Positions 8,106 to 15,575 of a stretch of DNA of 64,000 bases are shown here, piece by piece (the first letter of the stretch is position 1; the number at the start of each line of letters is the position of its first letter). The notes below the pieces were generated by a model. The model saw only the letters and a program-made list of their open reading frames with translations, did no database searches and was not told the origin of the DNA. Made by a program: the position numbers and the translations under genes. Source of the DNA: Streptomyces sp. YS415 (lineage in GTDB: Bacteria > Actinomycetota > Actinomycetes > Streptomycetales > Streptomycetaceae); contig NZ_JAMJFL010000028.1 of NCBI RefSeq assembly GCF_023544665.1, positions 40,893 through 104,892 of the forward strand, written 5' to 3'.

Positions 8106-9439
8106 TGTCCCGTAACACCACCCAGATCTTCTGCGTCTCCACGCTCTACGGCGCCGCCACCCTGGCCGCCGCGCTGGACTCGGAGTGCTTCGCCGAGGCG
8201 GACCGCCGGCTGCTGCTGGTGTTCAACAACTCCGCGACCCCGGAGACCACTCCGGCGGTGGACGAGATGCCGGGCTTCGACTCCCTTCGGGACCACTTCG
8301 ACGGAGTGATCTCGTTCAACGAGGCCATCCGGCCCTTCCACCCCGGCGCCTGGGCGCCGCGCACCGACGACCTGCCGCTGTTCGAGCGGTACTTGCGGCT
8401 GCTGTGGGGCCTGGGCGACGACGACGTGGAGATCGTCCTGGAGTCCATCCAGGTCAACCCGGCGCTGGCGCTCGCCCAGATCTTCACCGGCGCCCCGCTG
8501 CACGTCTACGCCGACGGGCTGATGAGCTACGGCCCCACGCGCAACAAGCTCGACCCGCTGGTCGGCACCCGCGTCCGGCGCCTGCTCCACCTGGACCTGG
8601 TGCCGGGTCTCACGCCCCTGCTGCTCACCGAGTTCGACGTGCCCGCCGAGGTCGTACCGGGCACGGCCTTCCTGAAGGTGATGGGCGAACTCGCGGGCGC
8701 CGTCGAGGAGCTGCCGGTCTTCCCGGACAACTCCGCACTCCTGCTCGGGCAGTACCTCTCCGCGCTGAACATCCTCACTCCGCAGGCGGAGGAGGAGCTG
8801 CACGTACGGATGATGCGCGGGGCGGTGGAGCGCGGGCACCGGGCGATCGTGTTCAAGCCGCACCCCACGGCACCGGCCCGCTACAGCCGCGCCCTGGAGA
8901 CCGAGGCCGAGAAGCTGGGCGTCGAGCTCACCGTGCTCGAGACGCCGGTGCTCGCGGAGGTGCTGTTCGAGAAGTCCCGCCCCGGCCTGGTCGTCGGCTG
9001 CTTCTCGACCGCCCTGTTCACGGCGTCCGCCTTCTACGACCTGCCGGTCGCCCGGATCGGCACCGAGCCGCTGCTGGACCGGCTGACGCCGTACCAGAAC
9101 AGCAACCGCATCCCCGCGGTGCTGGCGGACGCGGTGCTGCCGGATCTGGAGAACCGCACGGGCGAGGAGACCGTCCCGGCGCAGACCCTGGGCGCGCTGG
9201 TCACCGCCATAGGGTTCACCATGCAGCCGCAGATCTACCCGACCCTGCGTCCTGCCGCCGAGCGCTACCTCGCGGAGCACTACAGCCAGCGCACCCAGCG
9301 CTACTTCAAGCGCAAGCGGCTCACCTCGCTGGGCCTGCCCGGCGGTATCCCGGAGCGGCTGTCGTTCCTGCCGCGCAACTCCACCGCGCGCCGGGTGGTG
9401 CGGCGGGCGCGAGCCCTGAAGAAGGCCGTGAAGCGCTAG
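8105..9439 (+). CDS. alpha-2,8-polysialyltransferase family protein
   Basis: 444 aa. It resembles the bacterial polysialyltransferase family (PF07388, POLYST). A VFKPHPT segment near residue 257 matches the HP motif that binds CMP in GT-B sialyltransferases, and VVGCFSTALFTAS near 298 matches the Ser/Thr motif that follows it. The N-terminus TQIFCVSTLYGAATLAAAL fits the acceptor-side Rossmann start. The C-terminal 60 residues are rich in Arg and Lys, suiting membrane association. I infer a transferase that uses the CMP-nonulosonate made by the neuA/neuB products. The ATG at 8105 overlaps the preceding stop; a GTG three bases earlier is also in frame. A strong terminator follows. Confidence 0.8.
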   Translation: MSRNTTQIFCVSTLYGAATLAAALDSECFAEADRRLLLVFNNSATPETTPAVDEMPGFDSLRDHFDGVISFNEAIRPFHPGAWAPRTDDLPLFERYLRLLWGLGDDDVEIVLESIQVNPALALAQIFTGAPLHVYADGLMSYGPTRNKLDPLVGTRVRRLLHLDLVPGLTPLLLTEFDVPAEVVPGTAFLKVMGELAGAVEELPVFPDNSALLLGQYLSALNILTPQAEEELHVRMMRGAVERGHRAIVFKPHPTAPARYSRALETEAEKLGVELTVLETPVLAEVLFEKSRPGLVVGCFSTALFTASAFYDLPVARIGTEPLLDRLTPYQNSNRIPAVLADAVLPDLENRTGEETVPAQTLGALVTAIGFTMQPQIYPTLRPAAERYLAEHYSQRTQRYFKRKRLTSLGLPGGIPERLSFLPRNSTARRVVRRARALKKAVKR

Positions 9440-9452
9440 GGGAGCGGCCCGT

Positions 9453-9494
9453 GCCCGACGGCGACGGCGGCAGTACTGCCGGATGCCGTCGGGC
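9453..9494 (+). terminator. intrinsic terminator with nested palindrome
   Basis: A 10-bp perfect stem, GCCCGACGGC and GCCGTCGGGC, encloses a second palindrome GGCAGTACTGCC. It closes the GT2-polysialyltransferase unit. Confidence 0.75.
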
Positions 9495-9697
9495 CCGCGG
9501 CTCGGCGCTGCTCGCGGGCCGGCAGGAACGCCCCCTCTTGCGGTCCCGGTCGCGATGGCCCGCGAGGCCCGTCCGGGTGGCGGTCACGTGGGCGCAGCCT
9601 CGCGCCGCGCCCGGGAAGCGGTCGGCAACTTCACCTACGGGAAAACTGCCGGATCCCGCACAAGTCCGTCCGCCCGGGTCCGGGCAGGATGGCCGCC

Positions 9698-11293
9698 GTG
9701 AACGGTGTGAACAGGGATGACGCGGTCGTCTTCCGGTCCCCTTGGCGGCGGGGTCTGCGGGTCGTCGTGGGAATCATGGCGGCCGGCGCCGCGCTCGCCG
9801 CCCTGGGCCTCGCCCTGGGCGGTCCGGTGCCGCTCGCCGGTGTCGGCGTGCTGTGCCTCGGCCTCGGTCTCGCCGCGCTGCGCCCCGCCACCGCCGAGGT
9901 CGGCGCCGACGCCCGCGGCATCCGGACCCGGCGCCGGACCGTGCCCTGGCCGGACGTCGCCGACCTGCGGGTACGGGTCAAGAGCTGGCCCCGGGGCGGA
10001 CAGTCCCGGCACGTCCTGATGGTGCTGCGCGACGGGTCCGAGCGGCAGCTGCCCCTGCCCGTGGGCTGGGACGGGACCGAGGACGACTTCACCCCCGGCC
10101 TGGACGCCCTGCGCGCCCTGCACCGCCGCCACGGCACCCCCGAGTCGGACCACCTGGTCGTCGTCTCCCAGCGCACCGCCGGCCGCGGCTCGGTCTGGGT
10201 CCCGGTGCTGTGCCTCCTGCTGCTCGCGGGCGCGGGCCTCGCCGCCTGGCTCGTGCCGCACGTCGACGCGGAGCGCCGGGAGTGGCAGGAGGCCGCTCCG
10301 TGCACCGCCGCGACACCCGCCGAGGACCGGCGGGATTGCCTCACGCGCATCCCGGCCGTGATCGAGCGGACCGACCAGGACGAGCCGCGGAGCGGCGGTC
10401 TCCTCTACTTCACCGGCGACCGGCCGCTCGACCGGCTGACCGTGTCCCGCGAAGCCGCTCATGAGTTCGAACCCGGCGACCGGGTCGAGCTCACCGCCTG
10501 GCGCGGCGAGGTGATGGAGGTCGCCGGAAGCCGTCACGTCTGGCGGGAGCACGTCCCCGTCCCGGGCGACCTGGCCGCCGTCTCGGCCGGACTCGCCCTC
10601 GCCGCGGGCTACCCGGCCGCCCTGATGCTGACGCGGCTGCGCCTGCGCCGTCTCCCCGACGGCGAGGTCCTGCCGTCCGCCCTGCCGTACGCGGCCGTCC
10701 TCGTCGGGACCGGGGCGTGGCTGCTGCCGCTGTGCCACCTCCACCCCGTGACCCTCTTCGACACCCCGAAGACGGTCGCCTGGGCCGCCGCGGGCACCGC
10801 CGCCACCCTCGCCATGGCGGCCTGGGCCTGGCGCGCCACCGGGGTCCGTCCCCCCGCTCCACAGGCCGCCCCGGACGAGGAACCGGACGAGGAGCCGGAC
10901 GAGGAGCCGGACGAGGAGCCGGACGAGGAACCGGACGAGGAACCGGGGGAGGTCTTCCTGCCCGCCCGCTTCCTGGAGTCCACCGACTACAACCCGCACG
11001 GCTTCGGCACCCACATCGCCCTGGGCGGTGACCACCCGCCCGCGGTGACCCCCAGCCCGGGCCGGTTCGCCGCGCGGACCATCCCCGCGCGGCGGATCAC
11101 CGTCAAGGAGGTGCGCCGGGTCCGCGCCACCGACGGCGACACCGTGCCCCGGAGCTGGCACATCGCCGACCTCGACGACGCCGGCACCCCCGTCCGCCTG
11201 GCCGCCGCACCGGCCGACCTGGCCCGCATCCTGCGCGCCGTCGAAGCTGCAGGAACGCTCGAGGACGCCTCGACGCCGGCTTCCGACAGATGA
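9698..11293 (+). CDS. PH-domain-containing membrane protein with PDEE repeats
   Basis: About 531 aa. Two hydrophobic helices near residues 20-60 precede a PH-like region (VGADARGIRTRRRTVPWPDVADL), then a hydrophobic segment near 170, an extracellular-looking stretch with two Cys, and two or three more helices around 290-390. Six 4-residue PDEE repeats near residues 392-415 form an acidic linker to a soluble C-terminal domain. Its function is unknown. The GTG at 9698 is chosen because AGGA lies 8 bases upstream; an ATG at 9689 is in frame but overlaps that site. It stands alone between a terminator and the 219-bp gap before the amidohydrolase. A similar PH-type membrane protein pair lies at 38277-40716. 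Confidence 0.65.
   Translation: MNGVNRDDAVVFRSPWRRGLRVVVGIMAAGAALAALGLALGGPVPLAGVGVLCLGLGLAALRPATAEVGADARGIRTRRRTVPWPDVADLRVRVKSWPRGGQSRHVLMVLRDGSERQLPLPVGWDGTEDDFTPGLDALRALHRRHGTPESDHLVVVSQRTAGRGSVWVPVLCLLLLAGAGLAAWLVPHVDAERREWQEAAPCTAATPAEDRRDCLTRIPAVIERTDQDEPRSGGLLYFTGDRPLDRLTVSREAAHEFEPGDRVELTAWRGEVMEVAGSRHVWREHVPVPGDLAAVSAGLALAAGYPAALMLTRLRLRRLPDGEVLPSALPYAAVLVGTGAWLLPLCHLHPVTLFDTPKTVAWAAAGTAATLAMAAWAWRATGVRPPAPQAAPDEEPDEEPDEEPDEEPDEEPDEEPGEVFLPARFLESTDYNPHGFGTHIALGGDHPPAVTPSPGRFAARTIPARRITVKEVRRVRATDGDTVPRSWHIADLDDAGTPVRLAAAPADLARILRAVEAAGTLEDASTPASDR
10871..10942 (+). repeat. 12-bp tandem repeat, six copies, coding PDEE
   Basis: Six in-frame units of CCGGACGAGGA(A/G), ending in a degenerate seventh copy. 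They encode the acidic linker of the membrane protein. Copy number is likely to vary between strains. Confidence 0.9.
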
Positions 11294-11512
11294 ACAGAAC
11301 CGACATGACTGTCCGCGGCGTGGTAAGGGTTGGTAGGAGAGCGGATGAGTAACCATGATCGACTCGCTCGAAAAAGGGCGGGAGTTTACCCATCCCAGAC
11401 CACGCCTATGCGCCCGGCGGTCAGTTTTTCTTCCCCTAACGGGCTGAACTTTTGTTGATCGAGGGTCAGTTGACCACCCGGGCGTCCTACCCTTCAGAGG
11501 GTGAAGCACTTG

Positions 11513-12736
11513 ATGTCCGTAGAGTCCGAGGCCGATCTCCGCGCTGAAGCCGGGGAAGCATCGCTTCCCGGCACGCTCCCCGAGGCGCTGCGTGCCGAAC
11601 TCGTCGCGTTCCGCCGTGACTTGCACATGCACCCCGAGCTCGGCAACCAGGAGTTCCGTACCACCGCCGCGATCAAGGAGCGTCTGGAGAAGGCGGGCCT
11701 GAAGCCGCGGGTGCTCCCCGCGGGGACCGGGCTCGTGTGTGACATCGGCAACTGGGACGACGGGCTGCCCGCGCTCGCCCTGCGGGCCGACATCGACGCC
11801 CTGCCCATCCCGGACGCCAAGGCCGACTGCCCCTACCGCTCGACCGTGCCCGACCGGGCGCACGCCTGCGGGCACGACGTGCACACCACCGTGGTGCTCG
11901 GCGCCGGTCTGGTCATGGCCGACCTGCACAGCAAGGGCCTGCTGCCCCGGCCCGTACGGCTGATCTTCCAGCCCGCCGAGGAGGTCCTGCCCGGCGGCGC
12001 CGCCGACGTCATCGAGAGCGGGGCGCTGGAGGGCGTCGGCCGGATCGTCGCCGTGCACTGCGACCCGCGGGTGGACGCCGGTCTCGTCGGGTTGCGCGAG
12101 GGCCCGATCACCTCCGCCTGCGACCGCCTGGAGATCGCGCTGGACGGCCCCGGCGGCCACACCGCGCGCCCGCACCTGACCACCGACCTGGTCACCGCCG
12201 TCGCCCGGGTGGTCACGGACGTCCCCGCGCTGGTCGCCCGGCGCGTGGACACCCGGAGCGGACTCGCCGTGACCTGGGGCCGGATCGAGTCCGGCCACGC
12301 GCCGAACGTCATCCCGCAGCACGCCGAGCTCGCCGGGACCGTGCGCTGCCTGGACATCGCCGCCTGGCGGCAGGCGCCCGACATCGTGGTCGCCGCGATC
12401 GACGAGGTCGCCAACCTGCACCGCGCCAAGTCCGAGATCACCTACGTCCGCGGAGTGCCGCCCGTCGTCAACGACCCCGGCGTCACCGAACTGCTCCGCG
12501 ACGCGATGATCGCCCGCCGCGGCGCCGACTCCGTCGAGGGCACCGAGCAGAGCCTCGGCGGCGAGGACTTCTCCTGGTACCTGGAGCGCGTGCCGGGCGC
12601 GATGGCCCGGCTCGGCGTCCGCACGCCGGGCGAGCGCACGGTGCGCGACCTCCACCAGGGTGACTTCGACGTGGACGAGCACGCGATCACGGTGGGCGTG
12701 GAGCTGTTCACGGCGGCGGCGCTGATCGACCTGTAG
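11513..12736 (+). CDS. M20 family amidohydrolase/peptidase
   Basis: About 407 aa. Zinc amidohydrolase of the M20D (IAA-amino acid hydrolase/AbgB/HipO) group. Metal and catalytic residues are visible: RRDLHMHPELGNQEF near residue 40, LRADIDALPI near 90, HACGHDVHTTVVLGAG near 115, FQPAEEVLPGGA near 155 and a final GGEDFSWYL near 350. The substrate (N-acyl amino acid, or an amidated or aminobenzoyl compound) cannot be predicted. The ATG at 11513 is preferred because GAGG lies 12 bases upstream; a GTG at 11501 is also in frame. It precedes the nucleoside uptake genes but is separated from them by a 258-bp gap, so it may not belong to that system. Confidence 0.85.
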   Translation: MSVESEADLRAEAGEASLPGTLPEALRAELVAFRRDLHMHPELGNQEFRTTAAIKERLEKAGLKPRVLPAGTGLVCDIGNWDDGLPALALRADIDALPIPDAKADCPYRSTVPDRAHACGHDVHTTVVLGAGLVMADLHSKGLLPRPVRLIFQPAEEVLPGGAADVIESGALEGVGRIVAVHCDPRVDAGLVGLREGPITSACDRLEIALDGPGGHTARPHLTTDLVTAVARVVTDVPALVARRVDTRSGLAVTWGRIESGHAPNVIPQHAELAGTVRCLDIAAWRQAPDIVVAAIDEVANLHRAKSEITYVRGVPPVVNDPGVTELLRDAMIARRGADSVEGTEQSLGGEDFSWYLERVPGAMARLGVRTPGERTVRDLHQGDFDVDEHAITVGVELFTAAALIDL

Positions 12737-12927
12737 GGGGCATTCCGGTTGCGGCCGGGCGCGCCCGGGGGGAGCCTGGCCCCAGGGCGCCCAGCCATGC
12801 GCCCCGGCACTGACAGGCACACCGGGATGTCCAGGAATGCATATTTTCCGTCCAGTGGTTCACGGGGACGTAACCGGCCATCGGCACGAATGGATAACGG
12901 CCAGGCGGTACCCCGTTCCCAGGAGTG

Positions 12928-12951
12928 TCTACGCGCGTTAATCTGCGCCGA
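12928..12951 (+). promoter_or_regulatory. operator and promoter of the first BMP lipoprotein gene
   Basis: TCTACGCGCGTTAATCTGCG, an imperfect version of the CTACGCGCGTAG palindrome found at six units in this window. A -10 box TAATCT (12939-12944) overlaps it and a -35-like TTCCCA sits 17 bases upstream, so a bound protein should block transcription. About 24 of 25 bases are repeated upstream of the second lipoprotein gene (14236-14259). Confidence 0.7.
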
Positions 12952-12994
12952 ACTCAGCACCCACTGCGGGGCTTGGAGAATGGGGAACTTCACG

Positions 12995-14044
12995 ATGCGT
13001 CGGACATCCAAACTGACCCGTGTCGCGGTGGGGGTCGCGTCCATCGCGCTCGCTGCCACGGCCTGCGGCGGTACCAGCAGCGACGACAGCGACAGCAGCT
13101 CCTCCAAGGAGGACCTCGGCCTCGCGATCGCGTACGACATCGGCGGCAAGGGCGACCAGTCCTTCAACGACGCCGCGTACGCCGGTCTGGAGAAGGCCCA
13201 GAAGGAGTTCGGCTACAAGACGGCCGACATCGAGCCCACCGAGGGCGAGACGGACGCCGACAAGGAGCAGCGGCTGGCGTCCCTCGCCAAGCAGGGCTAC
13301 AACCCGGTGATCGGCGTCGGCTTCGCCTACGGCCCCGCCATGGAGGCCGTGGCCGCGAAGTACCCGAAGACCACCTTCGGCATCGTCGACTCCGTGGTCG
13401 AGGGCGACAACGTCGCCTCCCTGGTCTTCGCCGAGGAGCAGGCCTCGTACCTCGCCGGTGTCGCCGCCGCCAAGGCCACCAAGACCAACACCGTGGGCTT
13501 CGTCGGTGGTGTGGACATCCCGCTGATCCACAAGTTCGAGGCCGGCTACAAGCAGGGCGTGACGGACACCAACCCCAAGGTCAAGGTCATCTCGCAGTAC
13601 CTGACCCAGACCGCGGAGGAGGGCGGCTTCTCCAGCCCCGACAAGGGCAAGGCCGCCGCCGAGGGCCAGATCGAGAAGAAGGCCGACGTCGTCTACCAGG
13701 CGGCCGGTCTGTCCGGTCAGGGCGTGATCGAGGCCGCCGCCAAGGCGAAGGTCTGGGCGATCGGTGTCGACTCCGACCAGTACCAGCAGGAAGCGCTCGG
13801 GGCGTACAAGGAGTACATCCTCACCTCCGCGCTCAAGGACGTCGGCGGCGCGGTCTACGCCCTCGCCAAGTCCGTGAACGACGACAAGCCGCTGACCGGC
13901 GTCCAGACCTTCGACCTGAAGGTGAACGGCGTGGGCCTCGCGGAGAGCAACCCGAAGATGTCCGAGATCGCGGGCCTGACCGATGCCGTGGCCAAGGCCA
14001 AGGAAGGCATCACCGACGGCACCATCAAGGTCAAGACGGAGTAG
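12995..14044 (+). CDS. BMP family ABC transporter substrate-binding lipoprotein, copy 1
   Basis: 349 aa. Nucleoside-type binding lipoprotein of the BMP family (Bmp/PnrA/NupN). A signal peptide with lipobox LAATAC leads to the acylated Cys near residue 26, followed by a Ser/Asp-rich linker. Family sequence follows: IAYDIGGKGDQSFNDAAYAGL near residue 45, GYNPVIGVGFAYG, TFGIVDSVV, VGFVGGVDIPLIHKFEAGY and a GVDSDQY near 260. It should capture nucleosides outside the membrane for the ATPase/permease complex encoded from 15576. The ATG at 12995 is chosen over one at 12980 because GGGGA is well placed and because the paralogue starts at the same residue. A hairpin terminator (14074-14113) separates it from copy 2. 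Confidence 0.92.
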   Translation: MRRTSKLTRVAVGVASIALAATACGGTSSDDSDSSSSKEDLGLAIAYDIGGKGDQSFNDAAYAGLEKAQKEFGYKTADIEPTEGETDADKEQRLASLAKQGYNPVIGVGFAYGPAMEAVAAKYPKTTFGIVDSVVEGDNVASLVFAEEQASYLAGVAAAKATKTNTVGFVGGVDIPLIHKFEAGYKQGVTDTNPKVKVISQYLTQTAEEGGFSSPDKGKAAAEGQIEKKADVVYQAAGLSGQGVIEAAAKAKVWAIGVDSDQYQQEALGAYKEYILTSALKDVGGAVYALAKSVNDDKPLTGVQTFDLKVNGVGLAESNPKMSEIAGLTDAVAKAKEGITDGTIKVKTE

Positions 14045-14052
14045 TCCTCCGG

Positions 14053-14113
14053 CCGGACCGGGCGGTCCGGATCCCGAAGCGGGCGGTGGGCCCTGTGCCC
14101 CCGCCCGCTTCGG
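14053..14113 (+). terminator. double hairpin terminator after lipoprotein copy 1
   Basis: Two consecutive stems: CCGGACC/GGTCCGG (14053-14070), then a perfect 13-bp stem CCGAAGCGGGCGG/CCGCCCGCTTCGG (14074-14113) with a 14-base loop. Confidence 0.75.
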
Positions 14114-14235
14114 CGTTCCCGGACGAGGTCACCGACCGCCACCTCCCCTTTGCGTTCGGCAAGCCTGTGGCCAGGGGGCGAGTGGCGTTGGGCACGGGCG
14201 CATAACAAGGTGGACAGAAGGGGTTTTCAGGTTGG

Positions 14236-14259
14236 TCTACGCGCGTTAATCTGCGGCGA
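14236..14259 (+). promoter_or_regulatory. operator and promoter of the second BMP lipoprotein gene
   Basis: TCTACGCGCGTTAATCTGCG, a near copy of the block at 12928. The -10 TAATCT is at 14247-14252 and a TTTTCA lies 17 bases upstream as a -35. The shared block suggests that the promoter was duplicated with the gene. Confidence 0.7.
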
Positions 14260-14319
14260 AGCCAGCGCCGAAGCTGTGAAGCACTATCGTGCGGCGCTGT
14301 ACGACTAGGAGCACCTCAC

Positions 14320-15366
14320 ATGCGCCGGATTTCCCGGATCACGGTCGCAGGCGCAGCGACCGCCTCTCTGGCCCTCGCGCTCTCCGCCTGCGGCGGCACC
14401 TCCTCCGAGAGCTCGTCCGAGTCGAAGGGCGACAAGGGCCTGGCCATCGCGTACGACGTCGGCGGCAAGGGCGACCAGTCCTTCAACGACGCGGCCTACG
14501 CGGGCCTGGAGCAGGCGAAGAAGGAGTTCGGCTACGAGACGCAGGACGTCGAGCCCACCGAGGGCGAGACGGACGCGGACAAGCAGCAGCGACTGGAGTC
14601 GCTGGCCAAGCAGGGCTACAACCCGGTCGTGGGCGTCGGCTACGCGTACGCAGCCGCCGTCAAGGGCGCCTCGGAGAAGTTCCCGGACACCACCTTCGGC
14701 ATCGTGGACGACTCCACGGTCGAGGCGGAGAACGTCGCCGACCTGGTCTTCTCCGAGGAAGAGGCCTCCTACCTGGCAGGCGTCGCCGCGGCCAGGAGCA
14801 CCGAGTCGAACGTCGTCGGGTTCGTGGGCGGCGTGGACATCCCGCTGATCCACAAGTTCCAGGCCGGCTTCGAGCAGGGCGTCAAGGACACCAACCCCAA
14901 GGCCAAGGTCCTCTCCCAGTACCTCACGCAGACCGCGGAGGAGGGTGGCTTCTCCAGCCCCGACAAGGGCAAGACGGCCGCCGAGGGCCAGATCGAGAAG
15001 AAGGCGGACGTCGTCTACGCGGCCGCCGGTCTCTCCGGCCAGGGCGTCATCGAGGCCGCCGCCGCCAACAAGGTGTGGGCCATCGGTGTCGACTCCGACC
15101 AGTACCGCCAGGAAGCCCTCGCCAAGTACAAGGACTCGATCCTCACCTCGGCGATGAAGGACGTCGCCAAGGCGGTCTACAACCTGGCGAAGTCGGTCGA
15201 GGACGGCAAGCCCGAGACCGGTATCGTTCGTGGCGATCTGAAGACCGGCGAGGTGAGCCTGTCGAACTCCAACCCGAAGTTCGCGGACGACGCCGAGCTC
15301 CAGGAAGCCATCGAGACGGCCAAGGAGAAGATCATCAAGGGCGAGATCAAGGTCAAGTCGAGCTGA
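14320..15366 (+). CDS. BMP family ABC transporter substrate-binding lipoprotein, copy 2
   Basis: 348 aa, a close paralogue of the preceding gene along its whole length. Signal peptide with Cys near residue 25 (LALSACGG), Ser/Glu/Lys linker, then IAYDVGGKGDQSFND, GYNPVVGVGYAY, TFGIVDDST, VGFVGGVDIPLIHKF and VDSDQYRQEAL. AGGAG precedes the ATG by about 6-10 bases. Both lipoproteins should feed the one ABC complex encoded downstream; differences around the SVVEGDN/STVEAEN loop and the C-terminal 70 residues may give different nucleoside preference (inference). A 17-bp-stem terminator follows, so most ABC transcription must start at the next operator-bearing promoter. Confidence 0.92.
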   Translation: MRRISRITVAGAATASLALALSACGGTSSESSSESKGDKGLAIAYDVGGKGDQSFNDAAYAGLEQAKKEFGYETQDVEPTEGETDADKQQRLESLAKQGYNPVVGVGYAYAAAVKGASEKFPDTTFGIVDDSTVEAENVADLVFSEEEASYLAGVAAARSTESNVVGFVGGVDIPLIHKFQAGFEQGVKDTNPKAKVLSQYLTQTAEEGGFSSPDKGKTAAEGQIEKKADVVYAAAGLSGQGVIEAAAANKVWAIGVDSDQYRQEALAKYKDSILTSAMKDVAKAVYNLAKSVEDGKPETGIVRGDLKTGEVSLSNSNPKFADDAELQEAIETAKEKIIKGEIKVKSS

Positions 15367-15411
15367 TTAGCAACACCCTGAGCAGCGTGTAACCGCGGGG
15401 TTACGTCCGCT

Positions 15412-15450
15412 CAACGGGGTACGGGGAGGCTGACTCCCCGTACCCCGTTG
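15412..15450 (+). terminator. strong intrinsic terminator after lipoprotein copy 2
   Basis: Perfect 17-bp stem (15412-15428 with 15434-15450) and a 5-base loop. A smaller GTAACC/GGTTAC stem lies just upstream near 15389. Confidence 0.85.
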
Positions 15451-15487
15451 CCAGCGGTGCGTCGCCCCTTTGTATGCCGTAGGGGCG

Positions 15488-15499
15488 CTACGCGCGTAG
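15488..15499. promoter_or_regulatory. palindromic operator before the nucleoside ABC operon
   Basis: Perfect palindrome CTACGCGCGTAG, extended by A on the right (GCTACGCGCGTAGA). It lies 16-20 bases before AGGAG (15515-15519) of the ABC operon. The same sequence stands before add, deoC and the purine nucleoside phosphorylase gene. Confidence 0.8.
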
Positions 15500-15575
15500 A
15501 CGACCCCCGTCCCCAGGAGAGTGCGCCATCAACGCGTCCAGCAGCCCTCCGGCCGGCGCGGCGGTCAACGGTCAG

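Noticed and set aside
11345..11458. 37-codon frame with a GGAG site upstream, before the amidohydrolase gene
   Set aside because: Its codons lack the strong GC third-position bias and the peptide has no recognisable features; it is more likely leader DNA.
9635..12820. A 1061-codon open frame on the minus strand opposite the PH-domain and amidohydrolase genes
   Set aside because: Composition is His/Gly/Ala/Arg-rich antisense-type sequence; the plus-strand genes have real domains. High GC makes such frames stay open by chance.
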